Assembly (NCBI GenBank): GCA_017502025.1
Contig: JAFVVS010000010.1
Coordinates: 1 to 42,305 of the forward strand
DNA: 42,305 nucleotides
Reading direction: 5' to 3'
From: Alistipes sp.
GTDB taxonomy: Bacteria; Bacteroidota; Bacteroidia; Bacteroidales; Rikenellaceae
Made by a program: the position numbers and the translations under genes. The notes under the pieces were generated by a model. That model was not told the origin of the DNA, ran no database searches, and was given only the letters and a program-made list of their open reading frames with translations. Positions 9,246 to 16,526 of the stretch are shown here, one piece after another (the first letter of the stretch is position 1; the number at the start of each line of letters is the position of its first letter).

Positions 9246-9785
9246 ATGAGAAAATTTTTGGGATTAACCCTTTTGGCGGTGGCTATGCTTGGTGTAAGCA
9301 CCGCATCGGCGCAGAAATTCGCACGCATCAACTTGCAGGAGATTGTTATTGCAATGCCTGAGTTCGAGGAGGCACAGAAGAACTTGGAGGTCTTCGGTAA
9401 GGACTTGCAGGAGCAGATGGAGCAGATTCAGGTGGAGTTCAACAACAAGTTGGCAGACTTCCAGAAGAATCAGGCTACTATGGCAGCTTCGATCAAGCAG
9501 ATGAAGCAGCAGGAGTTGGAGCAGTTGCAGCAGCGCTTCGCAGAGTTCCAGCAGATTGCTCAGCAGGACTTCCAGAAGAAGGAGGCGGAGTTGTTGGAGC
9601 CTGTGCAGAAGAAGGCTCAGGAGGCTGTAAATAAGATCTCGAAGGCTAACGGCTACATCGCTGTATTCAACACCTCGGTGCCAAGCCTTGCATACTTCGA
9701 TGAGGCGCAGCTCACCGACATCGCTGCATTGGTGAAGAAGGAGTTGGGTATCGTTGAGAAACCAGCCGCAGCACCTGCAAAATAA
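9246..9785 (+). CDS. OmpH/Skp family periplasmic chaperone, second copy
   Basis: Paralogue of the preceding gene, 179 aa, with signal peptide RKFLGLTLLAVAMLGVSTAS before AQKFARINLQEI. The middle is a strongly Gln/Glu-rich coiled coil (IKQMKQQELEQLQQRFAEFQ). The Skp-type end motif KANGYIAVFNTSVPSLAYFD follows, then a Pro/Ala-rich tail (EKPAAAPAK). Paired skp genes after bamA are usual in Bacteroidetes; the two proteins probably form different or mixed trimers (inference). It is the last gene of the block and is followed within 25 bp by a strong terminator. Confidence 0.9.
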   Translation: MRKFLGLTLLAVAMLGVSTASAQKFARINLQEIVIAMPEFEEAQKNLEVFGKDLQEQMEQIQVEFNNKLADFQKNQATMAASIKQMKQQELEQLQQRFAEFQQIAQQDFQKKEAELLEPVQKKAQEAVNKISKANGYIAVFNTSVPSLAYFDEAQLTDIAALVKKELGIVEKPAAAPAK

Positions 9786-9805
9786 GGGTTATACCTTATA
9801 TTATA

Positions 9806-9841
9806 AATAGGCAAACTCCCACACTCGGGAGTTTGCCTATT
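9806..9841 (+). terminator. Rho-independent terminator after skp
   Basis: A 15-bp stem AATAGGCAAACTCCC/GGGAGTTTGCCTATT with a 6-nt loop, followed by TTAG. It closes the uppS-bamA-skp-skp transcript. Confidence 0.85.
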
Positions 9842-9844
9842 TTA

Positions 9845-9930
9845 GTTGAGAGTTAGGAGTTAGGAGTTAGGAGTTGAGAGTTGAGAGTTGAGAACTCAAA
9901 TTGACAATTGATAATTGATAATTGACAATT
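9845..9930. repeat. Two adjacent heptad tandem tracts
   Basis: 9845-9893: seven units, gttgaga, gttagga x3, gttgaga x3. 9899-9930: aattgac, aattgat, aattgat, aattgac, aatt. These lie in the 354-bp gap between skp and rny, which holds no gene. The remainder of the gap is the repeat A element and the rny terminator. Confidence 0.88.
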
Positions 9931-9955
9931 AAAGGAATTTTTTAATAGACTTTCA

Positions 9956-10053
9956 GCGCACCCCTATCAAGCAGTTGCAAACTGCGTCTCCTATCAAGGG
10001 CGCAGCCCGTCTCCTATCAAGCACCGTAGGTGCACCTCCTATAATCCTTGCGC
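9956..10053. repeat. Structured intergenic repeat family A, copy 1
   Basis: Three hairpins with 3-nt loops: GCAGTT-GCA-AACTGC (9971-9985), GGGC-GCA-GCCC (9998-10008) and GCACC-GTA-GGTGC (10021-10033). They are separated by linkers of the form CTCCTATCAA. GCGCA (9956-9960) and TGCGC (10049-10053) can pair as an outer stem, giving a four-way junction. A second copy lies at 31941-32036 with the same plan and one compensatory pair change. Confidence 0.8.
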
Positions 10054-10089
10054 CGTGACCACCTTCGACCTTCACTAACTACCCAAAAA

Positions 10090-10121
10090 AAGAGTACCCT
10101 TCGTAATCGAAGGGTACTCTT
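10090..10121 (-). terminator. Rho-independent terminator of rny
   Basis: A 14-bp perfect stem AAGAGTACCCTTCG/CGAAGGGTACTCTT with loop TAAT. On the minus strand it is followed by a run of seven T. It begins 18 bp past the rny stop. Confidence 0.92.
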
Positions 10122-10139
10122 GGTATAGCGCCTTATCAA

Positions 10140-11672
10140 CTATTTCGCATAACTTACGGCACGAGTTTCACGGATTACGGTGATCTTAACCTGTCCAGGG
10201 TAGGTCATCTCATCCTGAATCTTCTTGGCGATATCGTGCGACAGGCTCTCGCTCTCGGCGTCAGAGAGTTTGTCTGCGCCAACGATTACACGAAGCTCAC
10301 GACCTGCCTGAATAGCGTATGTCTTAACAACGCCAGGGTACGAGAGTGCGATACCCTCCATCTCCTTCAAACGCTTGATGTACGACTCGATAACCTCACG
10401 GCGAGCACCTGGGCGAGCACCCGAGATAGCATCGCACACCTGAATAATAGGTGCAATCATCGAGGTCATCTCTGCCTCGTCGTGGTGAGCACCGATAGCG
10501 TTGCAAACATCAGCCTTCTCCTTATACTTCTCGGCGAGGTTCATACCGATAATTGCGTGTGGCAACTCCGGCTCATCATCAGGCACCTTGCCAATATCGT
10601 GCAACAATCCGGCACGGCGTGCAGTCTTTGGATTGAGTCCCAACTCTGCCGCCATAATACCTGCCAAGTTAGCAGTCTCACGAGCGTGCTGCAAGAGGTT
10701 CTGACCGTATGACGAGCGATACTTCATCTTACCGATAAGGCGGATAAGTTCAGGGTGCAAACCGTGAATACCGAGGTCGATAGCGGTGCGCTTTCCAACC
10801 TCTACAATCTCCTCCTCGATCTGCTTCTTAACCTTGGCAACCACCTCCTCGATGCGGGCAGGGTGGATACGACCATCGGTTACGAGCTGGTGCAAAGCCA
10901 AGCGGGCAATCTCACGGCGCACAGGGTCGAAGCACGAAAGAATGATAGCCTCAGGAGTATCATCCACGATAATCTCCACGCCTGTGGCAGCTTCGAGCGC
11001 ACGGATGTTGCGACCCTCACGACCGATAATGCGACCCTTAACCTCGTCAGACTCGATGTTGAATACGGTTACGGCATTCTCGATTGCGGTCTCGGTTGCT
11101 ACACGCTGAATCGATGCTACGATAATGCGCTTTGCCTCCTTTGTTGCGGTGAGCTTAGCCTCCTCTACGGTCTCGTTGATATATGCCGCAGCCTCGCTCT
11201 TAGCCTCCTCCTTCATATTCTCGATGAGGATGTTCTTAGCCTCCTCCGAGCTGATGCCCGAAATCTGCTCCAAACGGGCATTCTGCTCGCTCATAAGCTG
11301 TGCCAACTGAGCCTTACGCTCTTCGAGCGACTGAATCTGGCTCTCCATCTTCTCCTTCAAACGGTCGTTGTCGGCAATCTTGCGCTCCAAGTCACGATTC
11401 TGGTTCTGCAACTGATTTTCGAGCTGCTTAGCACGCTGCTCGCTCTGGTTGAGCTTCTGGTTGCGCTCATTCACATGGCGGTCGTGCTCGCTTTTAAGCT
11501 GCATAAAACGCTCCTTTGCTTGGAGCTCCTTCTCTTTTTTAAGCATCTCGCCATTCTTCTCTGCCTCGTCGATGATAGCCTTGGCACGGATCTTTACTCC
11601 GTAGTATGCTGCACCACCTCCGACAACGGCTGCGATAATGGCCGAGATAGCGATGATAATAGTCATTCCCAT
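10140..11672 (-). CDS. rny: Ribonuclease Y
   Basis: Membrane-anchored endoribonuclease that initiates mRNA decay. The 510 aa begin with one transmembrane helix ([20 protein letters not shown]). A long coiled coil of roughly 150 residues follows ([19 protein letters not shown] onward). Next is a KH RNA-binding domain near residues 200-265 ([21 protein letters not shown]). The HD catalytic domain has HDIGK preceded by ARRAGLL, and a conserved HHDEAE segment. The C-terminal [14 protein letters not shown] block is typical. Start is ATG 11672; ATG 11666 is an alternative. It lies downstream of zapA and the probable 6S RNA, as in other Bacteroidetes. Confidence 0.96.
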   Translation of the reverse strand: MGMTIIIAISAIIAAVVGGGAAYYGVKIRAKAIIDEAEKNGEMLKKEKELQAKERFMQLKSEHDRHVNERNQKLNQSEQRAKQLENQLQNQNRDLERKIADNDRLKEKMESQIQSLEERKAQLAQLMSEQNARLEQISGISSEEAKNILIENMKEEAKSEAAAYINETVEEAKLTATKEAKRIIVASIQRVATETAIENAVTVFNIESDEVKGRIIGREGRNIRALEAATGVEIIVDDTPEAIILSCFDPVRREIARLALHQLVTDGRIHPARIEEVVAKVKKQIEEEIVEVGKRTAIDLGIHGLHPELIRLIGKMKYRSSYGQNLLQHARETANLAGIMAAELGLNPKTARRAGLLHDIGKVPDDEPELPHAIIGMNLAEKYKEKADVCNAIGAHHDEAEMTSMIAPIIQVCDAISGARPGARREVIESYIKRLKEMEGIALSYPGVVKTYAIQAGRELRVIVGADKLSDAESESLSHDIAKKIQDEMTYPGQVKITVIRETRAVSYAK

Positions 11673-11731
11673 AGTTCTCTGTTGTCTATTGTGTTAATGT
11701 TAATACTAAATAAATGTCTGTATAAATAAAA

Positions 11732-11932
11732 AAACGCCGCATAGGGATTCCTTTACTATGTTTGACGAAAGCTGTGAAATCGTCATTTGTGAGGCTCCCC
11801 TTAATCGCAATCTTCCACCGGTGCCGCAGCACTCACCCCAAAGGGCTACAAGGCCTGATTTTGAATAACGAAGTACACCCCAATATAAAAAGTGTTCAGT
11901 TTCGCAAAGTTGAAAGGAATCTATGCGGGTAT
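11732..11932 (-). ncRNA. ssrS: Probable 6S RNA
   Basis: The 366-bp gap between zapA and rny holds no protein gene but contains a rod-shaped RNA of about 200 nt. Its ends pair: CCGCATAG with CTATGCGG and ATTCCTTT with AAAGGAAT. The stem continues inward as TTTG-CGAAA-CTG against CAG-C-TTTCG-T-CAAA. A large unpaired central region follows, then AGGC/GCCT pairing and an apical GTGC-TGCG-GCAC hairpin. The 3' end runs into GGCG then seven T, a terminator-like end. This shape, and position next to zapA, are those of 6S RNA, which binds RNA polymerase. No -7 box is obvious upstream, so it may be processed from the zapA transcript. Assignment rests on structure and context, not on sequence alignment. 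Confidence 0.72.
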
Positions 11933-11938
11933 GTTTTC

Positions 11939-11962
11939 GTGGTAGTAGGTCGTAGGCTACTA
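11939..11962 (-). other. 8-bp hairpin upstream of the 6S RNA
   Basis: GGTAGTAG-CCTACGAC-CTACTACC on the minus strand, just before the predicted 5' end of the RNA. It has no T-run, so a processing site or structured spacer is more likely than a terminator (inference). Confidence 0.4.
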
Positions 11963-12038
11963 CCGTAATTTTCCTTTATGTTATATGAAAGAACCATTGT
12001 TGCCTAAAAATGTCGGGCAACACGACTTTTTTGTAAAC

Positions 12039-12341
12039 CTACTTATCGAGATGTTTCGACAACCTATCTGCCAACTCCGAAAGAGCCTTTAAGTCGCCCT
12101 CTTCGACGCCATTTTTGCGCTCCAAGCCGATGTTCGAAATCATCAAATCGACCGCCACCATTGCGAGGTAGTCCTGCACGCTAAAACCATCCACTCGTGA
12201 TTGCTGCGCAATCGCCATCAGGTCGTTAATCTTGCGTGCGGCAAGACGATAGATCTCCTCGTTGCGAGGGTCTATCTGCATCTCATAGGGCTTGCCCGCA
12301 ATGTCCAACTTTATTTTCAGTTTCAGTGGTCGCTCGCTCAT
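12039..12341 (-). CDS. zapA: Cell division protein ZapA family
   Basis: Small cytosolic protein that bundles FtsZ filaments at the division ring. 100 aa from the ATG at 12341; the frame extends three codons upstream but only from a TTG. The N-terminal half carries the ZapA beta-hairpin (LKIKLDIAGKPYEMQIDP) followed by EEIYRLAARKINDLM. The C-terminal half is a coiled-coil helix (LERKNGVEEGDLKALSELAD). It follows the small coiled-coil gene by 17 nt, so the two are one operon. The 6S RNA and rny follow downstream. Identification from sequence pattern plus conserved neighbours is good. Confidence 0.85.
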   Translation of the reverse strand: MSERPLKLKIKLDIAGKPYEMQIDPRNEEIYRLAARKINDLMAIAQQSRVDGFSVQDYLAMVAVDLMISNIGLERKNGVEEGDLKALSELADRLSKHLDK

Positions 12342-12358
12342 TCTCAACAAAAGTCTGC

Positions 12359-12652
12359 TTATATTCGATTTGAAACCATCGCTATACAGTTATCAACCTC
12401 CCGCAATAAACGGTTGATATGTGAGCGTGCAGCCGCCTTATTCGACACACTGCCTGCTATTGCTGCGTGCAACGACGCCTTCTCGGCCTCCGCCTTTGCC
12501 TTTCGCAGTTGCTCTTGCAGGGAGCGAATTGTTGCACTCTGCTCGCCACTCTTCTCACGCAGAGCTGCCACCTCCTCCATTGCACTATCGTGCAACTTCA
12601 TAAGTCGCTCCACATCGGCAGTCAAAGTCGCTATTATCTCCTTGCTATTCAT
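12359..12652 (-). CDS. Small coiled-coil protein upstream of zapA
   Basis: 97 aa, almost entirely helical and coiled-coil (VERLMKLHDSAMEEVAALRE, SLQEQLRKAKAEAEKASLHA), with no signal peptide. A C-terminal segment of different character reads AAARSHINRLLREVDNCIAM. I recognise no enzyme family. Its size, coiled coil and place as first gene of the zapA unit suggest a ZapB-like division partner, but this is inference from context. It is preceded by a good promoter whose -33 element lies inside a heptad tract. Confidence 0.75.
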   Translation of the reverse strand: MNSKEIIATLTADVERLMKLHDSAMEEVAALREKSGEQSATIRSLQEQLRKAKAEAEKASLHAAIAGSVSNKAAARSHINRLLREVDNCIAMVSNRI

Positions 12653-12685
12653 CTCTTGGTCGCTTCAAATCGCATTATACCGCAT

Positions 12686-12716
12686 CAAAGATACAAAAAT
12701 AAATTCAGAATTCAAA
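12686..12716 (-). promoter_or_regulatory. Promoter of the zapA unit with heptad-supplied -33
   Basis: On the minus strand: TTTG (12713-12716), exactly 19 nt, TATCTTTG (12686-12693). The TTTG is part of the aattcaa heptad tract at 12702-12733. Start codon of the first gene is about 35 nt beyond the -7 box. Confidence 0.75.
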
Positions 12717-12733
12717 ATTCAGAATTCAAAATT
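12702..12733. repeat. Heptad tandem tract
   Basis: aattcag, aattcaa, aattcag, aattcaa, aatt: exact 7-bp period. It overlaps the -33 region of the zapA-unit promoter. Confidence 0.88.
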
Positions 12734-12739
12734 ACGCAA

Positions 12740-12775
12740 AAAAGGTGTCGCAACCGCAGTGGTACGACACCTTTT
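12740..12775 (-). terminator. Terminator of the acyl-CoA synthetase gene
   Basis: An 11-bp stem AAAAGGTGTCG/CGACACCTTTT with a 14-nt loop. On the minus strand the second arm runs into six T. It lies about 30 bp past the stop codon. Confidence 0.85.
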
Positions 12776-12804
12776 GGGGGAGTAGAATAGTTGTGTTGTT
12801 TGTA

Positions 12805-14439
12805 CTATTTGTAGAGGAATCTCTTAATCGAGTGTTTTGGGGTGTGAGCAAAGCCCTCACGCACAACCTCGATGCTTGCAATCTGGCTATAAGCCGGAAG
12901 CAGAATGTTGGCATCCTTGCGAACCTGCTCCAACTCGGCAGTTATGGTCGCCTCGTCGAGTGCCAAATCGTCGGCAGAGATAGCCACCAACGCCACCAAG
13001 CGCTTGTTGCGCTCCACAACCAACGACTCTGCAATGTGAGGCATAGTGTTGAGCAACGCCTCGACCTCCTCAGGGTAGATATTCTGACCATTTGCACCGA
13101 GAATCATACACTTGCTACGACCACGGATAAATACATTACCATGCTTGTCGATGATGCCGAGGTCGCCCGTGCGCAAGAAACCATCCTTGGTAAATGCTGC
13201 TTGTGTCGCCTCCTCGTTCTTGTAGTAACCAATCATTACATTCGGACCCTTAGCCTGAATTTCACCCACCTTCTTCTGTGGATTCTCGGAGTCGATGCGC
13301 AACTGCAAACCATTAACTGCACGACCGCACGAACCCATCTTGAAGGTGTTCCACGGTGCATAAGAGAGCAGCGGTGCGCACTCGGTCATTCCGTAACCTA
13401 CGGTATAAGGGAGCTTCACTTTGCGCATAATCTTCTCGATCGAAGGGTTGAGGGCTGCACCTCCGAGGATAATGGAGTGAAGATTGCCGCCAAAAGTAGT
13501 GAGCAACTGCTTGCGTATCTTGCTGTAAATCATCTTGTTCACACCAGGTGTATGGGTCAATAGACGCATAATAGGCTTGCCCAAGATTGGCAAAATCTTA
13601 CCCTTGAAAATCTTCTCGATAACGAGCGGTACGGTGATAAGCAGATATGGCTTAACATCCGCCAACGCCTGCATCAGGAGTGTTGGGGTGGGGGTCTTGC
13701 CGAGGAAATAGACATGTCCGCCACCGCAAACAGGATAGATAAACTCGAACGCCATACCGTACATATGAGCCAGAGGCAACATCGAGATAATCTTGTCGCC
13801 CTCCTCGACAGGGATGTTATCCAACGCAAAGTCGATATTTGCCGAGATATTTGCCGATGTGAGCATCACGCCCTTTGGCTGCGATGTTGTACCCGAAGTG
13901 TAGTTGATAATTGCGAGATCGTTGAGTTCGAGCGTGCCATAATTTACCACCTCGTGCTTCTTCTCCTCGGGATATACGACAGGAATCTCTGCCAATGCGC
14001 TCTCGATGGTGCTCATAAGCTCGCTCTCTCGCAGATAGAGAATGGAGTAGTCCTCCAAGTTTATCACGATGCGCACCTCGGGCATCTTCTCGATCTCCAT
14101 CTCCTCCCAAATCTTCGGCTCGGTGAAGAGCACCACGCTATCCGAGTGGGCGGTCAGACGGGTGATAGCCTCGGGTGTAAAGTCGCAGAGGATAGGCACT
14201 GCTACGGCACGATAGGTTGTGGCGGAGAGAAATGCCATCGCCCAGCGTGATGAATTCTTTGCTGCAAGGGCGATTTTGTCGCCACTCTTGACCTCGATTA
14301 AGCGGTAAATTGTGTGCAAACGAGCAATCTCGGTTGCGAAGTTTGCAAAGGTGAATGTTTCGCCTTTGTAGTCGGACAACGCCTCGGTATTCCACTTGGC
14401 AATCATCGACTCTTGCAAACGGTCTAAGTAATGTCTCAT
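12805..14439 (-). CDS. AMP-binding long-chain acyl-CoA synthetase
   Basis: Member of the adenylate-forming family that activates a fatty acid with ATP to acyl-AMP and transfers it to CoA. 544 aa, near the short end for FadD/FACS proteins. The P-loop YTSGTTSQPKGVMLT (180-194) has Ser where Gly is usual (TTG-x-PKG). The other motifs are present: YGMTECAPLLSYAPW, the hinge LRTGDLGIIDKHGNVFIRGR and CMILGANGQNIYPEEVE. The C-terminal lysine is probably that in TPKHSIKRFLYK. No signal peptide or membrane helix, so cytosolic or peripheral. It lies 157 bp downstream of the LytTR gene and ends with its own terminator. Chain-length preference cannot be read from the sequence. Confidence 0.9.
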   Translation of the reverse strand: MRHYLDRLQESMIAKWNTEALSDYKGETFTFANFATEIARLHTIYRLIEVKSGDKIALAAKNSSRWAMAFLSATTYRAVAVPILCDFTPEAITRLTAHSDSVVLFTEPKIWEEMEIEKMPEVRIVINLEDYSILYLRESELMSTIESALAEIPVVYPEEKKHEVVNYGTLELNDLAIINYTSGTTSQPKGVMLTSANISANIDFALDNIPVEEGDKIISMLPLAHMYGMAFEFIYPVCGGGHVYFLGKTPTPTLLMQALADVKPYLLITVPLVIEKIFKGKILPILGKPIMRLLTHTPGVNKMIYSKIRKQLLTTFGGNLHSIILGGAALNPSIEKIMRKVKLPYTVGYGMTECAPLLSYAPWNTFKMGSCGRAVNGLQLRIDSENPQKKVGEIQAKGPNVMIGYYKNEEATQAAFTKDGFLRTGDLGIIDKHGNVFIRGRSKCMILGANGQNIYPEEVEALLNTMPHIAESLVVERNKRLVALVAISADDLALDEATITAELEQVRKDANILLPAYSQIASIEVVREGFAHTPKHSIKRFLYK

Positions 14440-14560
14440 TCTTTTTGGTTTGAATTGTGATTAGATGTTGCAAATATCGTATGTAATCGCCAAACCGAAA
14501 AATTTAAGGTATAAAGCGAGGTGTTTAGGGGCGAAATTCCTATAAGGGGTAAAATTGCGA

Positions 14561-14595
14561 AATAGGTGGCAAAATTCTCCATTCTGCCACCTATT
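14561..14595 (-). terminator. Hairpin immediately after the LytTR gene
   Basis: An 11-bp perfect stem AATAGGTGGCA/TGCCACCTATT begins 1 bp past the stop codon. There is no clear T-run, so termination is possible but could be partial. Confidence 0.5.
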
Positions 14596-14596
14596 G

Positions 14597-15463
14597 CTAA
14601 TCTCTATTTACCAGCCATTCTCGCACATTATCTGCATAAGTTTTCGATATCGGAATATCGGGAACTCCATCGAGACCAAGTTCTATGAAGACGCCCTCCT
14701 TGTCACGGTGCAATATCTGTGCGTGGTCGAGGTTAATCATATAGGAGCGGTGACAGCGCACTATGCGTGTGCCTTGCAGATGCTCGGCAATGCGACCTAT
14801 GGTGTTGCGCACCATACTCTTCTTGGTCTTGCCGCCATTCAGGTAATAGACGCATACATAGTTGTCTGCCGACTCGATAAGCAAGAGGTTCTCTCGTCTA
14901 ATTGAGAGTCGCATCTCGTTCTTCTCATCGAGAATTTGAATATACGCCTTTTGCAACACCGTTTCGTCGCGGTCTATCTGCTTACGGAGTGTTTTGAGTT
15001 CGTTTATCTTATCCTTCAATATGAAATAGATGTAGGATATGGTGTAGGGAATAAAGACTATAAGCACCGTCTTGGTGAATGTGCTGCGGAAAAGCTCGGG
15101 CATCGGCTTGGCGATGTTAGTGAAGAGGGTGAAGAGGGTGAATATGGTCGCCATAACACCAATTTCGCCCAAGATCCAGACGATATAACCCAAGTAAGAG
15201 AGGGTGTGTCGCTTGGTGTATGACCCCATAATGGTGCGGCTGATAGCGCCGATTGCCATTCCGCTTACCACCATAATCAGAGCCGTAAGCATCATCATCG
15301 ACTCGTGCGAAATGCCGATGTGGGCATTGATGATATCGCCTACTCGGTCGAAGTCGAAGGGGCGATAGATGCTTATGAATATAAGTGCAAAGAACGGCAC
15401 AAACAAGATCATAAAGATCTGGTTTGCTCTGCTATATATAAATGAAGGTATAGGCTTTAACAT
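14597..15463 (-). CDS. Membrane-bound LytTR-type transcription regulator
   Basis: 288 aa with two parts. Residues 1-155 hold about four hydrophobic helices (IFMILFVPFFALIFISIY, MMMLTALIMVVSGMAIGAIS, LGYIVWILGEIGVMATIF, TVLIVFIPYTISYIYFIL). A short coiled linker leads to a LytTR DNA-binding domain near 190-285 (LLLIESADNYVCVYYL, then VRCHRSYMINLDHAQ). There is no receiver domain, so it is not a classical response regulator. The membrane part probably senses a signal directly and the C-terminal domain binds promoters (inference from domain order). The stop of lspA is 10 nt upstream of its ATG, so the two are co-transcribed. Its target genes are not visible. Confidence 0.85.
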   Translation of the reverse strand: MLKPIPSFIYSRANQIFMILFVPFFALIFISIYRPFDFDRVGDIINAHIGISHESMMMLTALIMVVSGMAIGAISRTIMGSYTKRHTLSYLGYIVWILGEIGVMATIFTLFTLFTNIAKPMPELFRSTFTKTVLIVFIPYTISYIYFILKDKINELKTLRKQIDRDETVLQKAYIQILDEKNEMRLSIRRENLLLIESADNYVCVYYLNGGKTKKSMVRNTIGRIAEHLQGTRIVRCHRSYMINLDHAQILHRDKEGVFIELGLDGVPDIPISKTYADNVREWLVNRD

Positions 15464-15473
15464 CGCAAAAGTC

Positions 15474-16079
15474 CTATTTGAAGAACTTGTATTGGAAAAT
15501 CAGCATATAGACCACCGCCACCGAGATATACGAGTCGGCGAGGTTGAATACAGGTCCAAAGAAGTAGCCTTTCGAGTCGAAGAGGAACGACATCCACTCG
15601 GGATGGTTGCTCCATTGGAAGAGTGGGAAGTAGAACATATCGACCACCTTGCCCATCATAAATGGCGCATACGAGCCACCGAATTCGGCAATCTGCGCAG
15701 GTGTCGAAGCCGAGAAGATAAGACCGTATAATGCGCTATCGAGAATATTGCCGAGCGCACCTGCGATTATGAGTGTCAAACCCACCAAAACGCCCGCAGG
15801 AGCCTTCTTGCGTGCGAGGTCGTAGGTGTAGTAGCACAAACCGCCAACCAGGCAGAGTCGGAATAACGAAAGAGCAAGTTTGCCCCAATCGAAACCGCCT
15901 GCCGAGCTAATCTGCATACCGAAGGCAGCGCCATTATTCTCCACAAAGAGCAACTGGAACCAATTAGGTATTACAACAATCGCTTCTCCTAAGTGCATAT
16001 TGGTCTTAACCCAAATTTTGAGGATCTGGTCTGCAAGGAGCAGCACAACCACAAGTATCGAAAGGTGTTTAATCTTCAT
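15474..16079 (-). CDS. lspA: Lipoprotein signal peptidase (signal peptidase II)
   Basis: Inner-membrane aspartic protease that cleaves the signal peptide of diacylglyceryl prolipoproteins. 201 aa with four membrane helices (LSILVVVLLLADQILKIWV at the N-terminus). FVENNGAAFGM is a family signature. The two catalytic Asp lie in IAGALGNILDSALYG and FNLADSYISVAVV. The sequence is somewhat longer than the E. coli enzyme, with an insert around GLIFSASTPAQIAEFGGSYA as in other Bacteroidetes. It is the first gene of a unit with the LytTR regulator. A -7 box TATCTTTG lies about 20 bp upstream of the ATG. Confidence 0.95.
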   Translation of the reverse strand: MKIKHLSILVVVLLLADQILKIWVKTNMHLGEAIVVIPNWFQLLFVENNGAAFGMQISSAGGFDWGKLALSLFRLCLVGGLCYYTYDLARKKAPAGVLVGLTLIIAGALGNILDSALYGLIFSASTPAQIAEFGGSYAPFMMGKVVDMFYFPLFQWSNHPEWMSFLFDSKGYFFGPVFNLADSYISVAVVYMLIFQYKFFK

Positions 16080-16099
16080 ATTGATGCATAAAGTTTGCG

Positions 16100-16107
16100 C
16101 AAAGATA
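16100..16107 (-). promoter_or_regulatory. -7 box of lspA
   Basis: TATCTTTG on the minus strand, about 20 bp from the lspA ATG. The expected -33 position falls inside the cggaaaa heptad tract and does not read TTTG. Confidence 0.55.
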
Positions 16108-16118
16108 AGAAAATTAAA

Positions 16119-16196
16119 CGGAAAGCGGAAAACGGAAAACGGAAAACTTTTTAATTAGTTGAGAGTTGAGAGTTGAGAGTGGAGAGTGGAGAGTGG
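16119..16196. repeat. Two heptad tandem tracts
   Basis: 16119-16146: cggaaag, then cggaaaa x3. 16158-16196: gttgaga x3, gtggaga x2, gtggg. Exact 7-bp period. They open the 443-bp gap between lspA and the small peptide gene, which otherwise holds repeat family B, hairpins and a terminator. Confidence 0.85.
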
Positions 16197-16198
16197 GC

Positions 16199-16366
16199 GT
16201 AGCAAAATGGCATTCGCTCCCGTTGGTCGCTGAATGGCAACGAATGGCAATCGCTCGTTACACTCGCTGAATGGCAAATGCGCCCATCATTAAGCACTCC
16301 TTTGGAGTGCGCTGCCATTAAATGCCATTAAGGGCCTTGTGCCCGAATGCCATTAAATGCCATCTT
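16199..16366 (+). repeat. Intergenic repeat family B, copy 2, with AATGGCA units
   Basis: First part (16199-16290): scattered AATGGCA units (AATGGCATTCGC, GAATGGCAACGAATGGCAAT, GAATGGCAAATG) enclosed by GGGCG and CGCCC. Second part: hairpin GCACTCC-TTT-GGAGTGC, then CGCTGCCATTAAATGCCATT, GGGC-CTTGT-GCCC and GAATGCCATTAAATGCC. The second part matches copy 1 at 1936-1993 on the other strand. Confidence 0.7.
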
Positions 16367-16432
16367 TCTTGGCGCAAAAAAAGTTTGCGGAGCCCGAAGT
16401 CCCCGCTTTCTTTTAATGGAGCGAAGCGACAA

Positions 16433-16452
16433 GCCCCCTTTACAGAAAGGGG
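16433..16452. other. CCCCCTTT/AAAGGGGG hairpin
   Basis: CCCCCTTT-ACAG-AAAGGGGG, a perfect 8-bp stem with a 4-nt loop, in the gene-free gap. No T-run follows; it seems part of the intergenic repeat material. Confidence 0.5.
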
Positions 16453-16479
16453 GTTTGGGGGATAGGTAACACACTTTTA

Positions 16480-16526
16480 CTAAAAGTAAAAGAGGCTCGA
16501 ATTTTTCGAGCCTCTTTTGCTTTTAG
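16480..16526 (-). terminator. Long terminator stem overlapping the small peptide stop codon
   Basis: The arms 16480-16501 and 16505-16526 pair over 22 positions with a single mismatch and a 3-nt loop; the core is AAAAGAGGCTCGAA/TTCGAGCCTCTTTT. The distal arm includes the stop codon of the small peptide gene (16523-16525). T-rich stretches lie within the arms on both strands, so it may stop transcription in either direction. Confidence 0.8.

Noticed and set aside
9845..9930. Possible CRISPR-like array
   Set aside because: Units are 7 bp and contiguous with no spacers; no cas genes are present.
11762..11968. 68-codon plus-strand frame across the zapA-rny gap
   Set aside because: It lies antisense to the probable 6S RNA and has no recognisable features.
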